In this document: positions 34,180 through 42,277 of the stretch, in pieces | Layout: every line of letters begins with the position of its first letter | Numbering within the stretch: the first letter of the stretch is position 1 | Source: Peribacillus sp044761985 | GTDB taxonomy: Bacteria; Bacillota; Bacilli; Bacillales; DSM-1321 | Assembly: GCF_044761985.1 (NCBI RefSeq) | Contig: NZ_JBIWDK010000010.1 | Coordinates: 1-64,000, forward strand | Direction: 5' to 3' | Length of the DNA: 64,000 nt | Translations under genes and position numbers: made by a program | The notes under the pieces: model-generated | What the model saw: only the letters and a program-made list of their open reading frames with translations | Databases searched by the model: none | Told to the model about the DNA's origin: nothing

Positions 34180-34506
34180 ATGATTATATGGAGAGGACTA
34201 GGTTTTTTAGTTTTTGTCATTATGGTGCCATTGGTGTTCTTATTCGGTTGGATCTTGGAGATGACGGTTGACCGGTCGCTGCCCGAAGATACTTCATTAA
34301 TCATCGGTTTATTCGTGGCCGGGATCATCGTCTGGTTTTTGGGTAGAAAACTAAATGGTGGTTCTGAAAAGGTTCTTGTCGATCAAGAAACAGGAACGGC
34401 CTATAAAATGGGAACCCGACATAGTCTATTCTTCATTCCGATGCAATTTTGGGGACCGATCTTTATAACGATCGGAGTGATTCTTACCATTAAACTATTC
34501 ATCTGA
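34180..34506 (+). CDS. Small three-helix membrane protein
   Basis: 108 residues with hydrophobic segments at about 7-28, 42-58 and 88-106. The polar segment between the second and third (RKLNGGSEKVLVDQETGTAYKMGTRHS) would be cytoplasmic or external. AAAGGGAGG precedes the ATG and a terminator follows. I do not recognise a named family. Confidence 0.65.
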   Translation: MIIWRGLGFLVFVIMVPLVFLFGWILEMTVDRSLPEDTSLIIGLFVAGIIVWFLGRKLNGGSEKVLVDQETGTAYKMGTRHSLFFIPMQFWGPIFITIGVILTIKLFI

Positions 34507-34531
34507 TCAATCATCATCGAGCCTATGGTAT

Positions 34532-34567
34532 AAAGCAGTACAGTTGACACTGTGCTGCTTTTTTTTA
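34532..34567 (+). terminator. Terminator of the 34180 gene
   Basis: AAAGCAGTACAGT and ACTGTGCTGCTTT form a 13-bp stem with a 4-nt loop and one mismatch, followed by T6. Confidence 0.8.
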
Positions 34568-34702
34568 CGGAAGGGATGACGAACCAGCTCCCTGTTCCAT
34601 ATGGAAAAGTACCTATTCTGAAAGATAATGCATAATTATTCAGTCAATGATATAATGTGTAAGATTTTGTGAATTTTAGTTGATAAAGGAGTAGGGAAAC
34701 GC

Positions 34703-35308
34703 ATGAAGAAGATTTTATACACGGCACTATTGACCATGCTGGCCATCGTTTTGGGGGCATGTACCGGTAATCAAACAAATACCATCTCGGTGGCGGATTT
34801 GACGGATAGGGAAGAGGATATTCTTTCCCTGACCACGAGTGACGCATTCTTATTCGATTTCAATATCGATGATACATATCAAGAAGTTTCTTTTTGGATT
34901 GAAAAATATGAATCTGGTAAATTGGTTGGTAAAAAGATCAATGATGCTACTGCTCCGGTTTACGGAAATGGTTCATTGATGTTCGCCAGAACCCAAAATC
35001 CGGACAATGAGAACCAGTTTACCTTCATGACTGGAATAAAAACGGAGGGTGATGATGAAAGTGATCATTCGAGTTTTAGCAGTTTAGTGACAGAGCAGAG
35101 GGATCTTGAAAAGGCTTCGATTACAACGGGAAAAATATCAGAAACCCTTCCCATAAAGGATGAAATGGTGCTAGCGAGTATTTGTTATACACTTGATGAG
35201 GAAGGTGCAACTTCCCTATCCAGTGATTTTTATGAAGATCCAAAAAGCAATATGGATGAGTTAAAGGATTTCGATGTGGTGTATTTACTTAAAGGTGAAT
35301 TTAAATAA
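34703..35308 (+). CDS. Putative lipoprotein
   Basis: 201 residues. A lipoprotein signal (MKKILYTALLTMLAIVLGAC, lipobox LGAC with Cys20) marks it for attachment to the outer face of the membrane. The mature part is mixed alpha/beta with no motif I recognise. It contains FNIDDTYQEVSFWIEKYESGK, a segment seen in several Bacillus lipoproteins of unknown role. Good AAAGGAG ribosome binding site; monocistronic. Confidence 0.75.
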   Translation: MKKILYTALLTMLAIVLGACTGNQTNTISVADLTDREEDILSLTTSDAFLFDFNIDDTYQEVSFWIEKYESGKLVGKKINDATAPVYGNGSLMFARTQNPDNENQFTFMTGIKTEGDDESDHSSFSSLVTEQRDLEKASITTGKISETLPIKDEMVLASICYTLDEEGATSLSSDFYEDPKSNMDELKDFDVVYLLKGEFK

Positions 35309-35322
35309 GGCCAAAATGCCAA

Positions 35323-35354
35323 AGAAGGGAACCATATGTGCATGGTTCCCTTCT
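35323..35354. terminator. Hairpin after the lipoprotein gene
   Basis: AGAAGGGAACCAT and ATGGTTCCCTTCT form a perfect 13-bp stem with a 6-nt loop. The T-run is weak, so termination is likely but not certain. Confidence 0.6.
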
Positions 35355-35422
35355 CCAATGCCTATTGCCTGGAAGATGCTGTTATATTAGAATGAGCAAT
35401 GTTGAATGGAGGAATGAAAATA

Positions 35423-35755
35423 ATGTCCGATTTACCTAATTGTCCAACCTGTCATTCAGAATATACATACGAAGATGGAAGCCTCTATGTTTGCCCGGTG
35501 TGTGCACATGAGTGGTGCATAGAATCAGAAACGGAAGAGACCAAGACCATTAAAGATGCCAACGGCAATGTCTTGAACGATGGTGACTCCGTAACGGTCA
35601 TCAAGGACCTTAAAGTCAAGGGAAGTTCATCCGTCTTGAAAATGGGGACAAAAGTGAAAAGTATCCGATTGGTGGAAGGCGATCATGACATCGATTGCAA
35701 AATAGATGGTTTTGGTGCGATGAAGTTAAAATCCCAATTTGTAAAAAAGGTATAA
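35423..35755 (+). CDS. PhnA/YjdM-type zinc-ribbon protein
   Basis: 110 residues (PhnA proteins are about 112). The N-terminal zinc ribbon CPTCHSEYTYEDGSLYVCPVCAHEW is followed by the beta-rich C-terminal domain with IKDANGNVLNDGDSVTVIKDLKVKGSSSVLKMGTKVKSIRLVEGDHDIDCKI. Despite its old name it is not a phosphonoacetate hydrolase, and its role is unsettled. ATG 35423 begins at the family start. Earlier in-frame starts sit on or too close to GGAGG. Confidence 0.9.
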   Translation: MSDLPNCPTCHSEYTYEDGSLYVCPVCAHEWCIESETEETKTIKDANGNVLNDGDSVTVIKDLKVKGSSSVLKMGTKVKSIRLVEGDHDIDCKIDGFGAMKLKSQFVKKV

Positions 35756-35760
35756 AGCAG

Positions 35761-35849
35761 GTTCACATACGTCTTTTTTCTAAGGTTGCCCAAAAGATAA
35801 AGCAGCATCACAAAGGTGATGAGCCCCTTGATGGGAGAAGTATGTGAAC
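35761..35849 (+). ncRNA. Candidate structured leader RNA of the nucleoside hydrolase gene
   Basis: GTTCACATAC (35761-35770) pairs perfectly with GTATGTGAAC (35840-35849). The 69 nt between hold a hairpin CATCAC-AAAG-GTGATG (35806-35821) and a short C4/G3 helix (35824-35835). The outer helix ends 22 nt before the start codon, just ahead of the ribosome binding site. The shape suggests a regulatory leader, but I cannot match it to a known riboswitch class. Confidence 0.4.
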
Positions 35850-35871
35850 TATTAAAAAGGTGGTTTCTTAT

Positions 35872-36837
35872 ATGAGTAAAATGCCCGTCATCATCGATAC
35901 AGATCCTGGAATTGATGATGCCATGATGCTGACACTTGCCTTTGCAAGTGAGGCGATAGACGTGCGTTTAGTCACAACTTGTTCAGGGAATATTTCTCAG
36001 GATAAAACGAATTACAATGCACGGACCTTCCTCAGCTACATTGGTGCGGACGTGGAAATAGCCAGGGGACTGGAGCACCCGATATTCCGTGAGCTAGAAG
36101 TAGCTGAGGATGTTCATGGTGAAAGTGGTTTTGCGAATGTTGTGTTTCCGGAGCCGACATTGCCGGTCAGTGAGCGTCCAGCCATATTCGCGATGCTAGA
36201 GACCATTATGGCGAGTGAGGAAAAAGTGACAATCGTTGCTACAGGCCCGTTGACGAATGTGGCAGCTCTTTTGTTGGCACACCCTGAAGTAAAACCGAAA
36301 ATCAAGTGTGTTTCCTGGATGGGAGGTGCGGCAGTCGGCGGCAATATGTCACCGACCGCTGAGTTTAATGCGTATGTCGACCCGCATGCAGCCGAAATCG
36401 TTCTCCGTTCAGGTGTTCCTATCGTAATGAGCGGATTGGATGTAACGCATAAAGCCTATGTAACGTTGGAAGAAGCCCATCTCATTTTGGATATGGGGAC
36501 GGACTTTTCGGATAAAGTGTACCAAATGCTAACATTCTACCTGAATGTTGCGGAACAAACGCCATTTAACGAAGACCATTTTGCAGAAGTGTTACGTTTT
36601 CACGACCTTTGTGCCATGATGTATGTAATAAAGCCAGAGCTTTTCATGGGACAGGACTATTATGTGCAAGTTGAATTGGAAGGTCGTTTAACGGCAGGGA
36701 CAACCGTCGTGGATTATGCAAGGCGCAGTGGCAAAACGCCAAATGTCCATGTGCTGCACGGTGTCGACCGGGAAGGTTTTGTCTCCGAATTCATGAATGC
36801 CATAGAGTTTGTTGGAGAAAGAATAAGAGTGAACTAA
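35872..36837 (+). CDS. Ribonucleoside hydrolase (RihC-like)
   Basis: 321 residues. It hydrolyses ribonucleosides to base and ribose. The N-terminal calcium-binding signature DTDPGIDDAMML is complete, with VTTCSGNISQDKTNYNARTFL next, ATGPLTNVAALL in the middle, and the catalytic His region HDLCAMMYVIKP near residue 240. ATG 35872 follows AAAAAGGTGG. The enzyme is often listed as rihC (broad specificity); RihA/B types cannot be ruled out. It continues the salvage theme of guaC and codBA elsewhere in the window. Confidence 0.88.
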   Translation: MSKMPVIIDTDPGIDDAMMLTLAFASEAIDVRLVTTCSGNISQDKTNYNARTFLSYIGADVEIARGLEHPIFRELEVAEDVHGESGFANVVFPEPTLPVSERPAIFAMLETIMASEEKVTIVATGPLTNVAALLLAHPEVKPKIKCVSWMGGAAVGGNMSPTAEFNAYVDPHAAEIVLRSGVPIVMSGLDVTHKAYVTLEEAHLILDMGTDFSDKVYQMLTFYLNVAEQTPFNEDHFAEVLRFHDLCAMMYVIKPELFMGQDYYVQVELEGRLTAGTTVVDYARRSGKTPNVHVLHGVDREGFVSEFMNAIEFVGERIRVN

Positions 36838-36842
36838 TAAGG

Positions 36843-36878
36843 AAAACCGCACCGGATGATGAGGGGCGGTTTTTTTAT
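36843..36878 (+). terminator. Terminator of the nucleoside hydrolase gene
   Basis: AAAACCGC and GCGGTTTT form an 8-bp stem with a 15-nt loop, followed by T7. Confidence 0.7.
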
Positions 36879-36913
36879 TTGATGGCCTGGATGTTTTTAG
36901 GATACTATCGGGG

Positions 36914-37417
36914 TTACCCGAATTGGAGTTTCATGCTTTTTATTTGTTCAATATGCCGTTGCTCATGTAAGGATAATAATTTGATCCATTGATCTAAAGA
37001 AAGATGGCCGAATAGTGGATGCTTTGCTTTTTTTCTACGAAAAATGCTCCGATCTTCCTGTTCAAAAATTACATTCAATAAATGGTTCCTTGATTCAAAC
37101 AGCCGATCCAGTAACTTTGGTAATTCCAAACGCTCTTGAGAAGGTACCACCATCTTAGGGGCTTTGAATTTTTTTGTCAGATCCGAAGTTAAGTAGATGT
37201 CTTTTTGGATGATCTGTTTATAGTCCCTGTCTTTTAAACCACGGACAATGGCCTGGGTAAAAACAGTTTCAGAAAGGAATAGATGATGACAAATTTGGGC
37301 GATACTCCAGCTTTCAGGTGAAGCCTTGTAATCCATCATGGGACTGTTCAATCCTGAAATTTCCTCGATTAATTGATTCCTTGTTTCAAATAATAGACTA
37401 ATCTCTAGAAAACCCAT
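36914..37417 (-). CDS. DinB-family protein (YfiT/metal-dependent hydrolase type)
   Basis: 167 residues forming the DinB four-helix bundle. The histidines expected to bind a metal are in QICHHLFLSE and LLSLHEQRHIEQI (the HxxxH near the C-terminus). Members include thiol transferases using bacillithiol; the specific activity is not predictable here. The ATG is preceded by CAGGAGGTTC. Confidence 0.85.
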   Translation of the reverse strand: MGFLEISLLFETRNQLIEEISGLNSPMMDYKASPESWSIAQICHHLFLSETVFTQAIVRGLKDRDYKQIIQKDIYLTSDLTKKFKAPKMVVPSQERLELPKLLDRLFESRNHLLNVIFEQEDRSIFRRKKAKHPLFGHLSLDQWIKLLSLHEQRHIEQIKSMKLQFG

Positions 37418-37556
37418 GAGAACCTCCTGTGTTCAGATGATGTAAGGAAAGTAAATGGAATGTAAGCGTTACCTTCATTGTACAACAGGGTGGGAATCTA
37501 GTGTTGAAAGAAATGAATAATGGATGAAATGCCTTTGGCTTTTTCTCCAGGATGAT

Positions 37557-37590
37557 AAAAGGCTTGCTGCCTTAGATGTGCCAGCAAGCC
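37557..37590 (-). terminator. Terminator of the flavoprotein gene
   Basis: GGCTTGCTG and CAGCAAGCC form a 9-bp stem with a 12-nt loop and a T-rich run on the minus strand. Confidence 0.75.
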
Positions 37591-37626
37591 ATTTATTTGA
37601 GAATATTAGGTGGGCTATCCAAATCG

Positions 37627-39093
37627 TCAACTGGGTATCGAGTGTATGAACGATTGGGGTGTGGAGTCCGTCCTTTGTTCTTTTCTTGGCCATTCTTCGG
37701 TGAATTCTACTTGGTCATAGTCAAAGAATGTTGTGAGGATGTCTGTTCGATTGTCGGTGAAGAGCTGTTCAGCTACCGCCGCTACGAGTTTTGGTATGCT
37801 GAACTTCAATCCCGAAAGTGCTGAAGCTGAAATGCCGCAACTGATCAAGGCGGAATAGTTAAAGGCGAAAATTCCGTGCAGTCGCCCTTTTCCTTTATCA
37901 TCACGGCTTTGGAAAGCAAAGCCGGGGCTTAAGTAAGGATGTGCATCAATCGTAGGATTAGCCAGATTTTCCGGGGCGTGATAGCGGTCGCTCCAGCGGA
38001 CAATGTGCTTTTCCACAAGCCGTAATTCAGGCCGTAAAGAAGGATCCGTGACAAGGCCGGTACTGATGATCAAGAAATCAAAAGTGAATGTTCCCTTAGG
38101 CGTTGTCACGACAGCTTGATCATTTACGTTCTTTACTTGAAGCCATGGGGAGCCCAGGTGCATGTCGAATCCGGGCCATGAGGAGGCACGTTGAAACATA
38201 TCTGTGGTCGGTGGTTGATTATGCTTAAAGAAATGGCTCATCACGGCATACTTATCAGCATCCGGTAGGGTATGGAAACGCTCGATTATGCCGGAAGCCT
38301 CCATATGCCGGATCGGATTGATGCGGGGAATCTCTTTGCGCCTGATGAAGACATGGGCTTTTGCGACGCCTTCAGAGAGGGCGAAATGGGCATTATCAAA
38401 AGCAGAGGCTCCGCCGCCCAAAATAGCGACCCTTTTCCCTTTGAGGGTGGAAAAGTCAATCGGTTCCGAGGTATGTGCATAGAGGTGGCGAGGCAAGTTC
38501 TCTGTTATCATGGGTGGAATATGCCATTCGCCCCCACCTTGAATCCCGGTGGCTAAAATGACCTTGCGAGCAAGCAGTAGGGGCGTGTGGGCTCCTTGGC
38601 CTTCGATATGCAATTTATGGATTCCTTCTTCGGTAGGCTCGACCAGCTTTAATTTCACCTTATTGATGACAGGGAGGTTGAGGACTTCCCGATACCACTG
38701 AAGATAATTCATCCATTCCTGTCGGGGTATCTTATCCATCGCTTCCCAGCTTTCTTGACCGAATTGCGCTTCCCACCATGCGCGGAAAGTCAAGGAAGGG
38801 ATGCCAAGATCGATGGTCGTCAAATGCTTGGGTGTCCGCAATGTCACCATGCGAGCATAGGTGCTCCAGGGCCCTTCCAACCCTTCGCCATTTTCATCGA
38901 TGACAAGGATGTTGGATATTTTCTCACGGAAAAGTCCAAAAGCCGTACCTAACCCACTTTGTCCGCCCCCGACAATGATTGCATCATAGATATGTCCTGC
39001 CGGTTGCTTGGATGGATCCACCCGATCGTTGCTACCGATCGAAAGGTAGGACAAATCAGTTCTAACCTGTTTGGTTAATGTTTCTATGCTCAT
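37627..39093 (-). CDS. FAD/NAD(P)-binding oxidoreductase, flavin monooxygenase-like
   Basis: 488 residues from ATG 39093 (a TTG at 39099 is an alternative). The FAD fold YDAIIVGGGQSGLGTAFGLF is at about residues 35-55 and the NADPH fold KRVAILGGGASAFDNAHFAL at about 220-240, the two-Rossmann layout of class B flavoprotein monooxygenases. A strict Baeyer-Villiger fingerprint is not visible. The substrate is unknown. It is divergent from the ABC ATPase and lies 1.6 kb from the carotenoid genes, but I see no evidence linking it to that pathway. Confidence 0.82.
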   Translation of the reverse strand: MSIETLTKQVRTDLSYLSIGSNDRVDPSKQPAGHIYDAIIVGGGQSGLGTAFGLFREKISNILVIDENGEGLEGPWSTYARMVTLRTPKHLTTIDLGIPSLTFRAWWEAQFGQESWEAMDKIPRQEWMNYLQWYREVLNLPVINKVKLKLVEPTEEGIHKLHIEGQGAHTPLLLARKVILATGIQGGGEWHIPPMITENLPRHLYAHTSEPIDFSTLKGKRVAILGGGASAFDNAHFALSEGVAKAHVFIRRKEIPRINPIRHMEASGIIERFHTLPDADKYAVMSHFFKHNQPPTTDMFQRASSWPGFDMHLGSPWLQVKNVNDQAVVTTPKGTFTFDFLIISTGLVTDPSLRPELRLVEKHIVRWSDRYHAPENLANPTIDAHPYLSPGFAFQSRDDKGKGRLHGIFAFNYSALISCGISASALSGLKFSIPKLVAAVAEQLFTDNRTDILTTFFDYDQVEFTEEWPRKEQRTDSTPQSFIHSIPS

Positions 39094-39394
39094 GATCAAT
39101 TCATTCCTTTCATGGACGATTTTATCAATATATGTTTTGTTAAGTAACTTTTCATGTAAGTTTATATAACATACTATTAGATTATCATGGATTCACCGGA
39201 AATTCTTTAGATTAATTGTCTGAAATTTCTTTTTATTATTGGTCACAATCACTAATCGAATAAGTGGTTAGTGTAAAATGGGGTTTTTTTACATGTGTTT
39301 CATTAAAAAAGTCCATACTACTACATAGTCGGATGGCTGTTACGTTAGGAATGATAGTTTAATTTCGGGTAACGATAAAAAAGGAGAAGAGCTA

Positions 39395-40459
39395 ATGGCT
39401 TTACTTGCTTTGCAAGAGATAGCGGTAGCATATAACAAACAAAGGGTTTTAAAAGATCTCACACTTGAAGTTGAAGAAGGACAGCTGGTTTCCCTACTGG
39501 GTCCAAGTGGATGTGGGAAGACAACGACATTGCGTTTAATTGCGGGGCTTGTACAAGCTAGTGAAGGGAAGATTCTATATAACGAGAAAGATTATACGAA
39601 AGTCCCTGTTACGAAGCGGAATGTTGGCTTTGTGTTTCAGAACTATGTCTTATTTCCGCATATGACGATCTTTCATAATATTGCATTCGGACTGAGGCTT
39701 AGGAAATGTTCCAAGATGGAGATAGAAAAACGTGTCATGGATGTGCTGGAAATCGTAAATATGTCAGGGTTTGAAATGAGGTATCCGCATGAGCTTTCCG
39801 GTGGACAAAAGCAACGCATTGCGATTGCAAGGGCCATCGTCATCGAACCGGATATCCTTTTATTTGACGAACCATTGAGTAACCTCGATGCAAACTTACG
39901 GGTGAACATGAGGACGGAAATACGGCGGATTCAACAAAAGTTAGGGATTACCACGGTGTACGTATCTCATGATCAGGAAGAATGTTTAGCGATATCCGAT
40001 CAGGTGGCGATCATGAATCAAGGTGCCATCGAGCAGTTTAATAGTCCGGCGGCGATTTACAATTATCCTCGAACCAAATTTGTCGCAGACTTTATCGGGT
40101 ATAAGAATTTCATTTCCTTCGATGAGCGGCATGATGACGGAGACCATATCGTACTGATTAAATCAGGGTACGTATTTGTTCTCCAAAAGGATGCGCATAT
40201 GTCTAACTTGACTGGGAAAACAAGTACAATCAGGCCGGATGCTTTAATGATGCAAGCAAAAAGTCCTTCGGGAAATCTGCAACATAATTGTTTACCGGGA
40301 AGAATTAAGGTTCGTACATATCTAGGAAGAAGTTATCAATATAGTGTGGGGACACCATTCGGGGATTTTATCGTGAATGGGGAGATGACAGAACCATATC
40401 ATGTAGGTCAAGAAATCGTTCTGGTCTTTCCGGAAAACCAGATGGTGCTGGTTGATTAG
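39395..40459 (+). CDS. ABC transporter ATP-binding protein (PotA/FbpC-like), without adjacent permease
   Basis: 354 residues. The nucleotide-binding domain is complete: Walker A GPSGCGKTTTLRLIAG, Q-loop FVFQNYVLFPHMT, signature LSGGQKQRIAIARAI, Walker B ILLFDEPLSNLDANLR, and YVSHDQEECLAISD. A TOBE-type beta domain fills the C-terminal third. Such proteins energise polyamine, iron(III) or sugar importers. No permease or binding-protein gene lies beside it, which is unusual for a PotA/FbpC-type subunit. Confidence 0.85.
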   Translation: MALLALQEIAVAYNKQRVLKDLTLEVEEGQLVSLLGPSGCGKTTTLRLIAGLVQASEGKILYNEKDYTKVPVTKRNVGFVFQNYVLFPHMTIFHNIAFGLRLRKCSKMEIEKRVMDVLEIVNMSGFEMRYPHELSGGQKQRIAIARAIVIEPDILLFDEPLSNLDANLRVNMRTEIRRIQQKLGITTVYVSHDQEECLAISDQVAIMNQGAIEQFNSPAAIYNYPRTKFVADFIGYKNFISFDERHDDGDHIVLIKSGYVFVLQKDAHMSNLTGKTSTIRPDALMMQAKSPSGNLQHNCLPGRIKVRTYLGRSYQYSVGTPFGDFIVNGEMTEPYHVGQEIVLVFPENQMVLVD

Positions 40460-40480
40460 AGTGGGAGGGTGTCGTGAGGC

Positions 40481-40515
40481 AGAGACGTTGGTGAGTCAAC
40501 GTTTCTGTCTTTTTC
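40481..40515 (+). terminator. Terminator of the ABC ATPase gene
   Basis: AGAGACGTTG and CAACGTTTCT form a stem with one wobble and a 6-nt loop, followed by T5. Confidence 0.7.
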
Positions 40516-40708
40516 ATTTTCATATATAAAAGCGTTTAACATTTGTACAGCTAATGATAGTCCGGGTATTCGATGGGAAAAGGGATGAAAAAGCTAATTT
40601 CATAGAAAAATAATCTTGAAAAGTGCCTTTATACCAGCATTCCGAAGCGTTTTTTATCCAGAGGACCTTCTCGGTTAAATAAAAATTGTAGTATTTGATA
40701 TATAACCA

Positions 40709-40741
40709 TTGTATAATGTTTGTATAATATTTGTGCAGAGT
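40709..40741 (+). promoter_or_regulatory. Three 11-bp direct repeats: CarH/LitR-type operator of the plus-strand carotenoid operon
   Basis: TTGTATAATGT, TTGTATAATAT and TTGTGCAGAGT follow each other without gaps (40709, 40720, 40731). The second contains a perfect TATAAT at 40723-40728, so a bound protein would block the -10 region. The array ends 12 bp before the first crt start codon. The same arrangement recurs at 48979-49011. Three head-to-tail 11-bp units are the operator form of the B12-dependent photoreceptor CarH. Confidence 0.65.
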
Positions 40742-40753
40742 GGAGGTATCCGA

Positions 40754-42277
40754 ATGAAAAAGCGTATGGCGATTGTGGGGGCAGGTCCAGGAGGGCTCGC
40801 TGCAGCCATGATTCTAGCAAGTAAAGGTTATCAGGTTAACGTATATGAAAAGCAATCCTATATCGGTGGTCGAAATGCCGAAGTGAGGTTGGGAGATTAT
40901 AAGTTTGATATGGGACCGACATTTTTATCGATGGTTCATATCGTCGAAGAATTATTTACGGCCGCTGGGAGAAATTTGCATGCCTATTTGAACGCAGTGG
41001 AACTCAATCCAATGTATGAACTGATTTTTGAGAATCGGAAACTGCTCATGACCCGTGATACAGAGCAGATGAAACGGCAAATCGAGTCGGTGTATCCAGG
41101 CAATGGCGAGGGATATGAAAGGTTCTTGAAGGAAACGGCAAAGAAAATGGAGGCCCTCTCACCCATTTTGCAATCCAAGATGGATCGGTTCATGCACTAT
41201 TTTCAGCCGAAAGTTCTTCGTGCGCTTCCTGAACTTGAATTGAATAAGACGTTATATGATGTCTTGTCCCGTTATTTTACCGTGGATGAATTGAAGCTCG
41301 CGTTCACGTTTCAGTCTAAATATTTAGGCATGTCACCGTGGGAATGTCCAGGTGCCTTTTCAATCCTTTCTTATATGGAACATGCTTATGGTGTCTTCCA
41401 TCCGATTGGCGGCGTGAACGAGTTATCTAAATCGATGGCGAAGGTCGTTCGTGAGCATGGTGGGAAAATCCATACGAATAGCGGGGTGAAAAGCCTTTGG
41501 ATTGAGGGGAAAACGGTGAAAGGCGTTGACCTTGAAAACGGAGAAAGGGTGGAGGCGGATGAAGTCATCATCAATGGTGATTTTGCCCACGTCATGACCC
41601 ACTTGGTCAGTAAAGGCCAGTTAAAGAAATATACACCTGAAAAGTTGGCGAAGAAGAAATATTCTTGTTCCACATTCATGTTATATCTAGGGTTGAATAA
41701 GAAGTTCGACTTGCCGCATCATACCATTGTTTTCTCGAAAGATTATCAAAAGAATGTGGAGGAAATAACGAACTTGAAGATCCTTTCTGAAGATTCTTCG
41801 ATCTATATTCAAAATGCGAGTGTCACCGATCCAACGTTAGCTCCCGAAGGAAAGTCCACCCTGTATATCTTGGCACCTGTGCCGAATAATTTTAGCGGGA
41901 TTGACTGGGAAGAAGAGCAAGAAGCATTCCGGGCACTCATTTTAAAGACGGTCGAAGAGAAGACGGGATTCAAAAACCTGGAGCAGTATATTGAAGTTGA
42001 AAAAATGATCACGCCCCGTAATTGGGAAGAAGACAAATTGGTCTATAAAGGGGCGACCTTCAACCTTGGGCATCAGCTTTCACAAATGATGGTATTTAGA
42101 CCGCATAACCAATTCGAAGAGCTCAAGCATTGCTGGCTCGTTGGTGGTGGAACGCATCCTGGAAGCGGGCTCCCGACCATCCTGGAATCTGCACGCATTA
42201 CGGCGAATGGCATATTGGAACAGGATAAGCGGGACATCATTCCTGTATCACCGCTTCCCGTCGTGGAGGGATTTTGA
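40754..42277 (+). CDS. CrtN-family carotenoid desaturase paralogue (CrtNc/CrtI-like)
   Basis: 507 residues from ATG 40754 with GTGGAGG upstream. The FAD fold RMAIVGAGPGGLAAAMILASKGYQVNVYEK and FDMGPTFLSM are followed by SCSTFMLYLGLNKKF in the substrate domain. The carotenoid-oxidoreductase FAD C-terminal motif is CWLVGGGTHPGSGLPTILESARI. It is the most CrtI-like of the three paralogues here. It may add extra double bonds to the C30 chain (3,4-desaturation) or share the main desaturation. First gene of the plus-strand crt operon, overlapping crtN by 1 bp. Confidence 0.85.
   Translation: MKKRMAIVGAGPGGLAAAMILASKGYQVNVYEKQSYIGGRNAEVRLGDYKFDMGPTFLSMVHIVEELFTAAGRNLHAYLNAVELNPMYELIFENRKLLMTRDTEQMKRQIESVYPGNGEGYERFLKETAKKMEALSPILQSKMDRFMHYFQPKVLRALPELELNKTLYDVLSRYFTVDELKLAFTFQSKYLGMSPWECPGAFSILSYMEHAYGVFHPIGGVNELSKSMAKVVREHGGKIHTNSGVKSLWIEGKTVKGVDLENGERVEADEVIINGDFAHVMTHLVSKGQLKKYTPEKLAKKKYSCSTFMLYLGLNKKFDLPHHTIVFSKDYQKNVEEITNLKILSEDSSIYIQNASVTDPTLAPEGKSTLYILAPVPNNFSGIDWEEEQEAFRALILKTVEEKTGFKNLEQYIEVEKMITPRNWEEDKLVYKGATFNLGHQLSQMMVFRPHNQFEELKHCWLVGGGTHPGSGLPTILESARITANGILEQDKRDIIPVSPLPVVEGF

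Noticed and set aside
35761..35849. Purine riboswitch
   Set aside because: The conserved loop and junction sequences of the purine aptamer are not present; listed only as an unassigned structured leader.
37461..37474. Possible CcpA (cre) site TGTAAGCGTTACCT
   Set aside because: Two mismatches at conserved positions and no carbon-metabolism gene nearby.
37627..39093. Flavoprotein as part of the carotenoid pathway
   Set aside because: No carotenoid-oxidoreductase motifs, separate promoter, and no 11-bp repeat array upstream.
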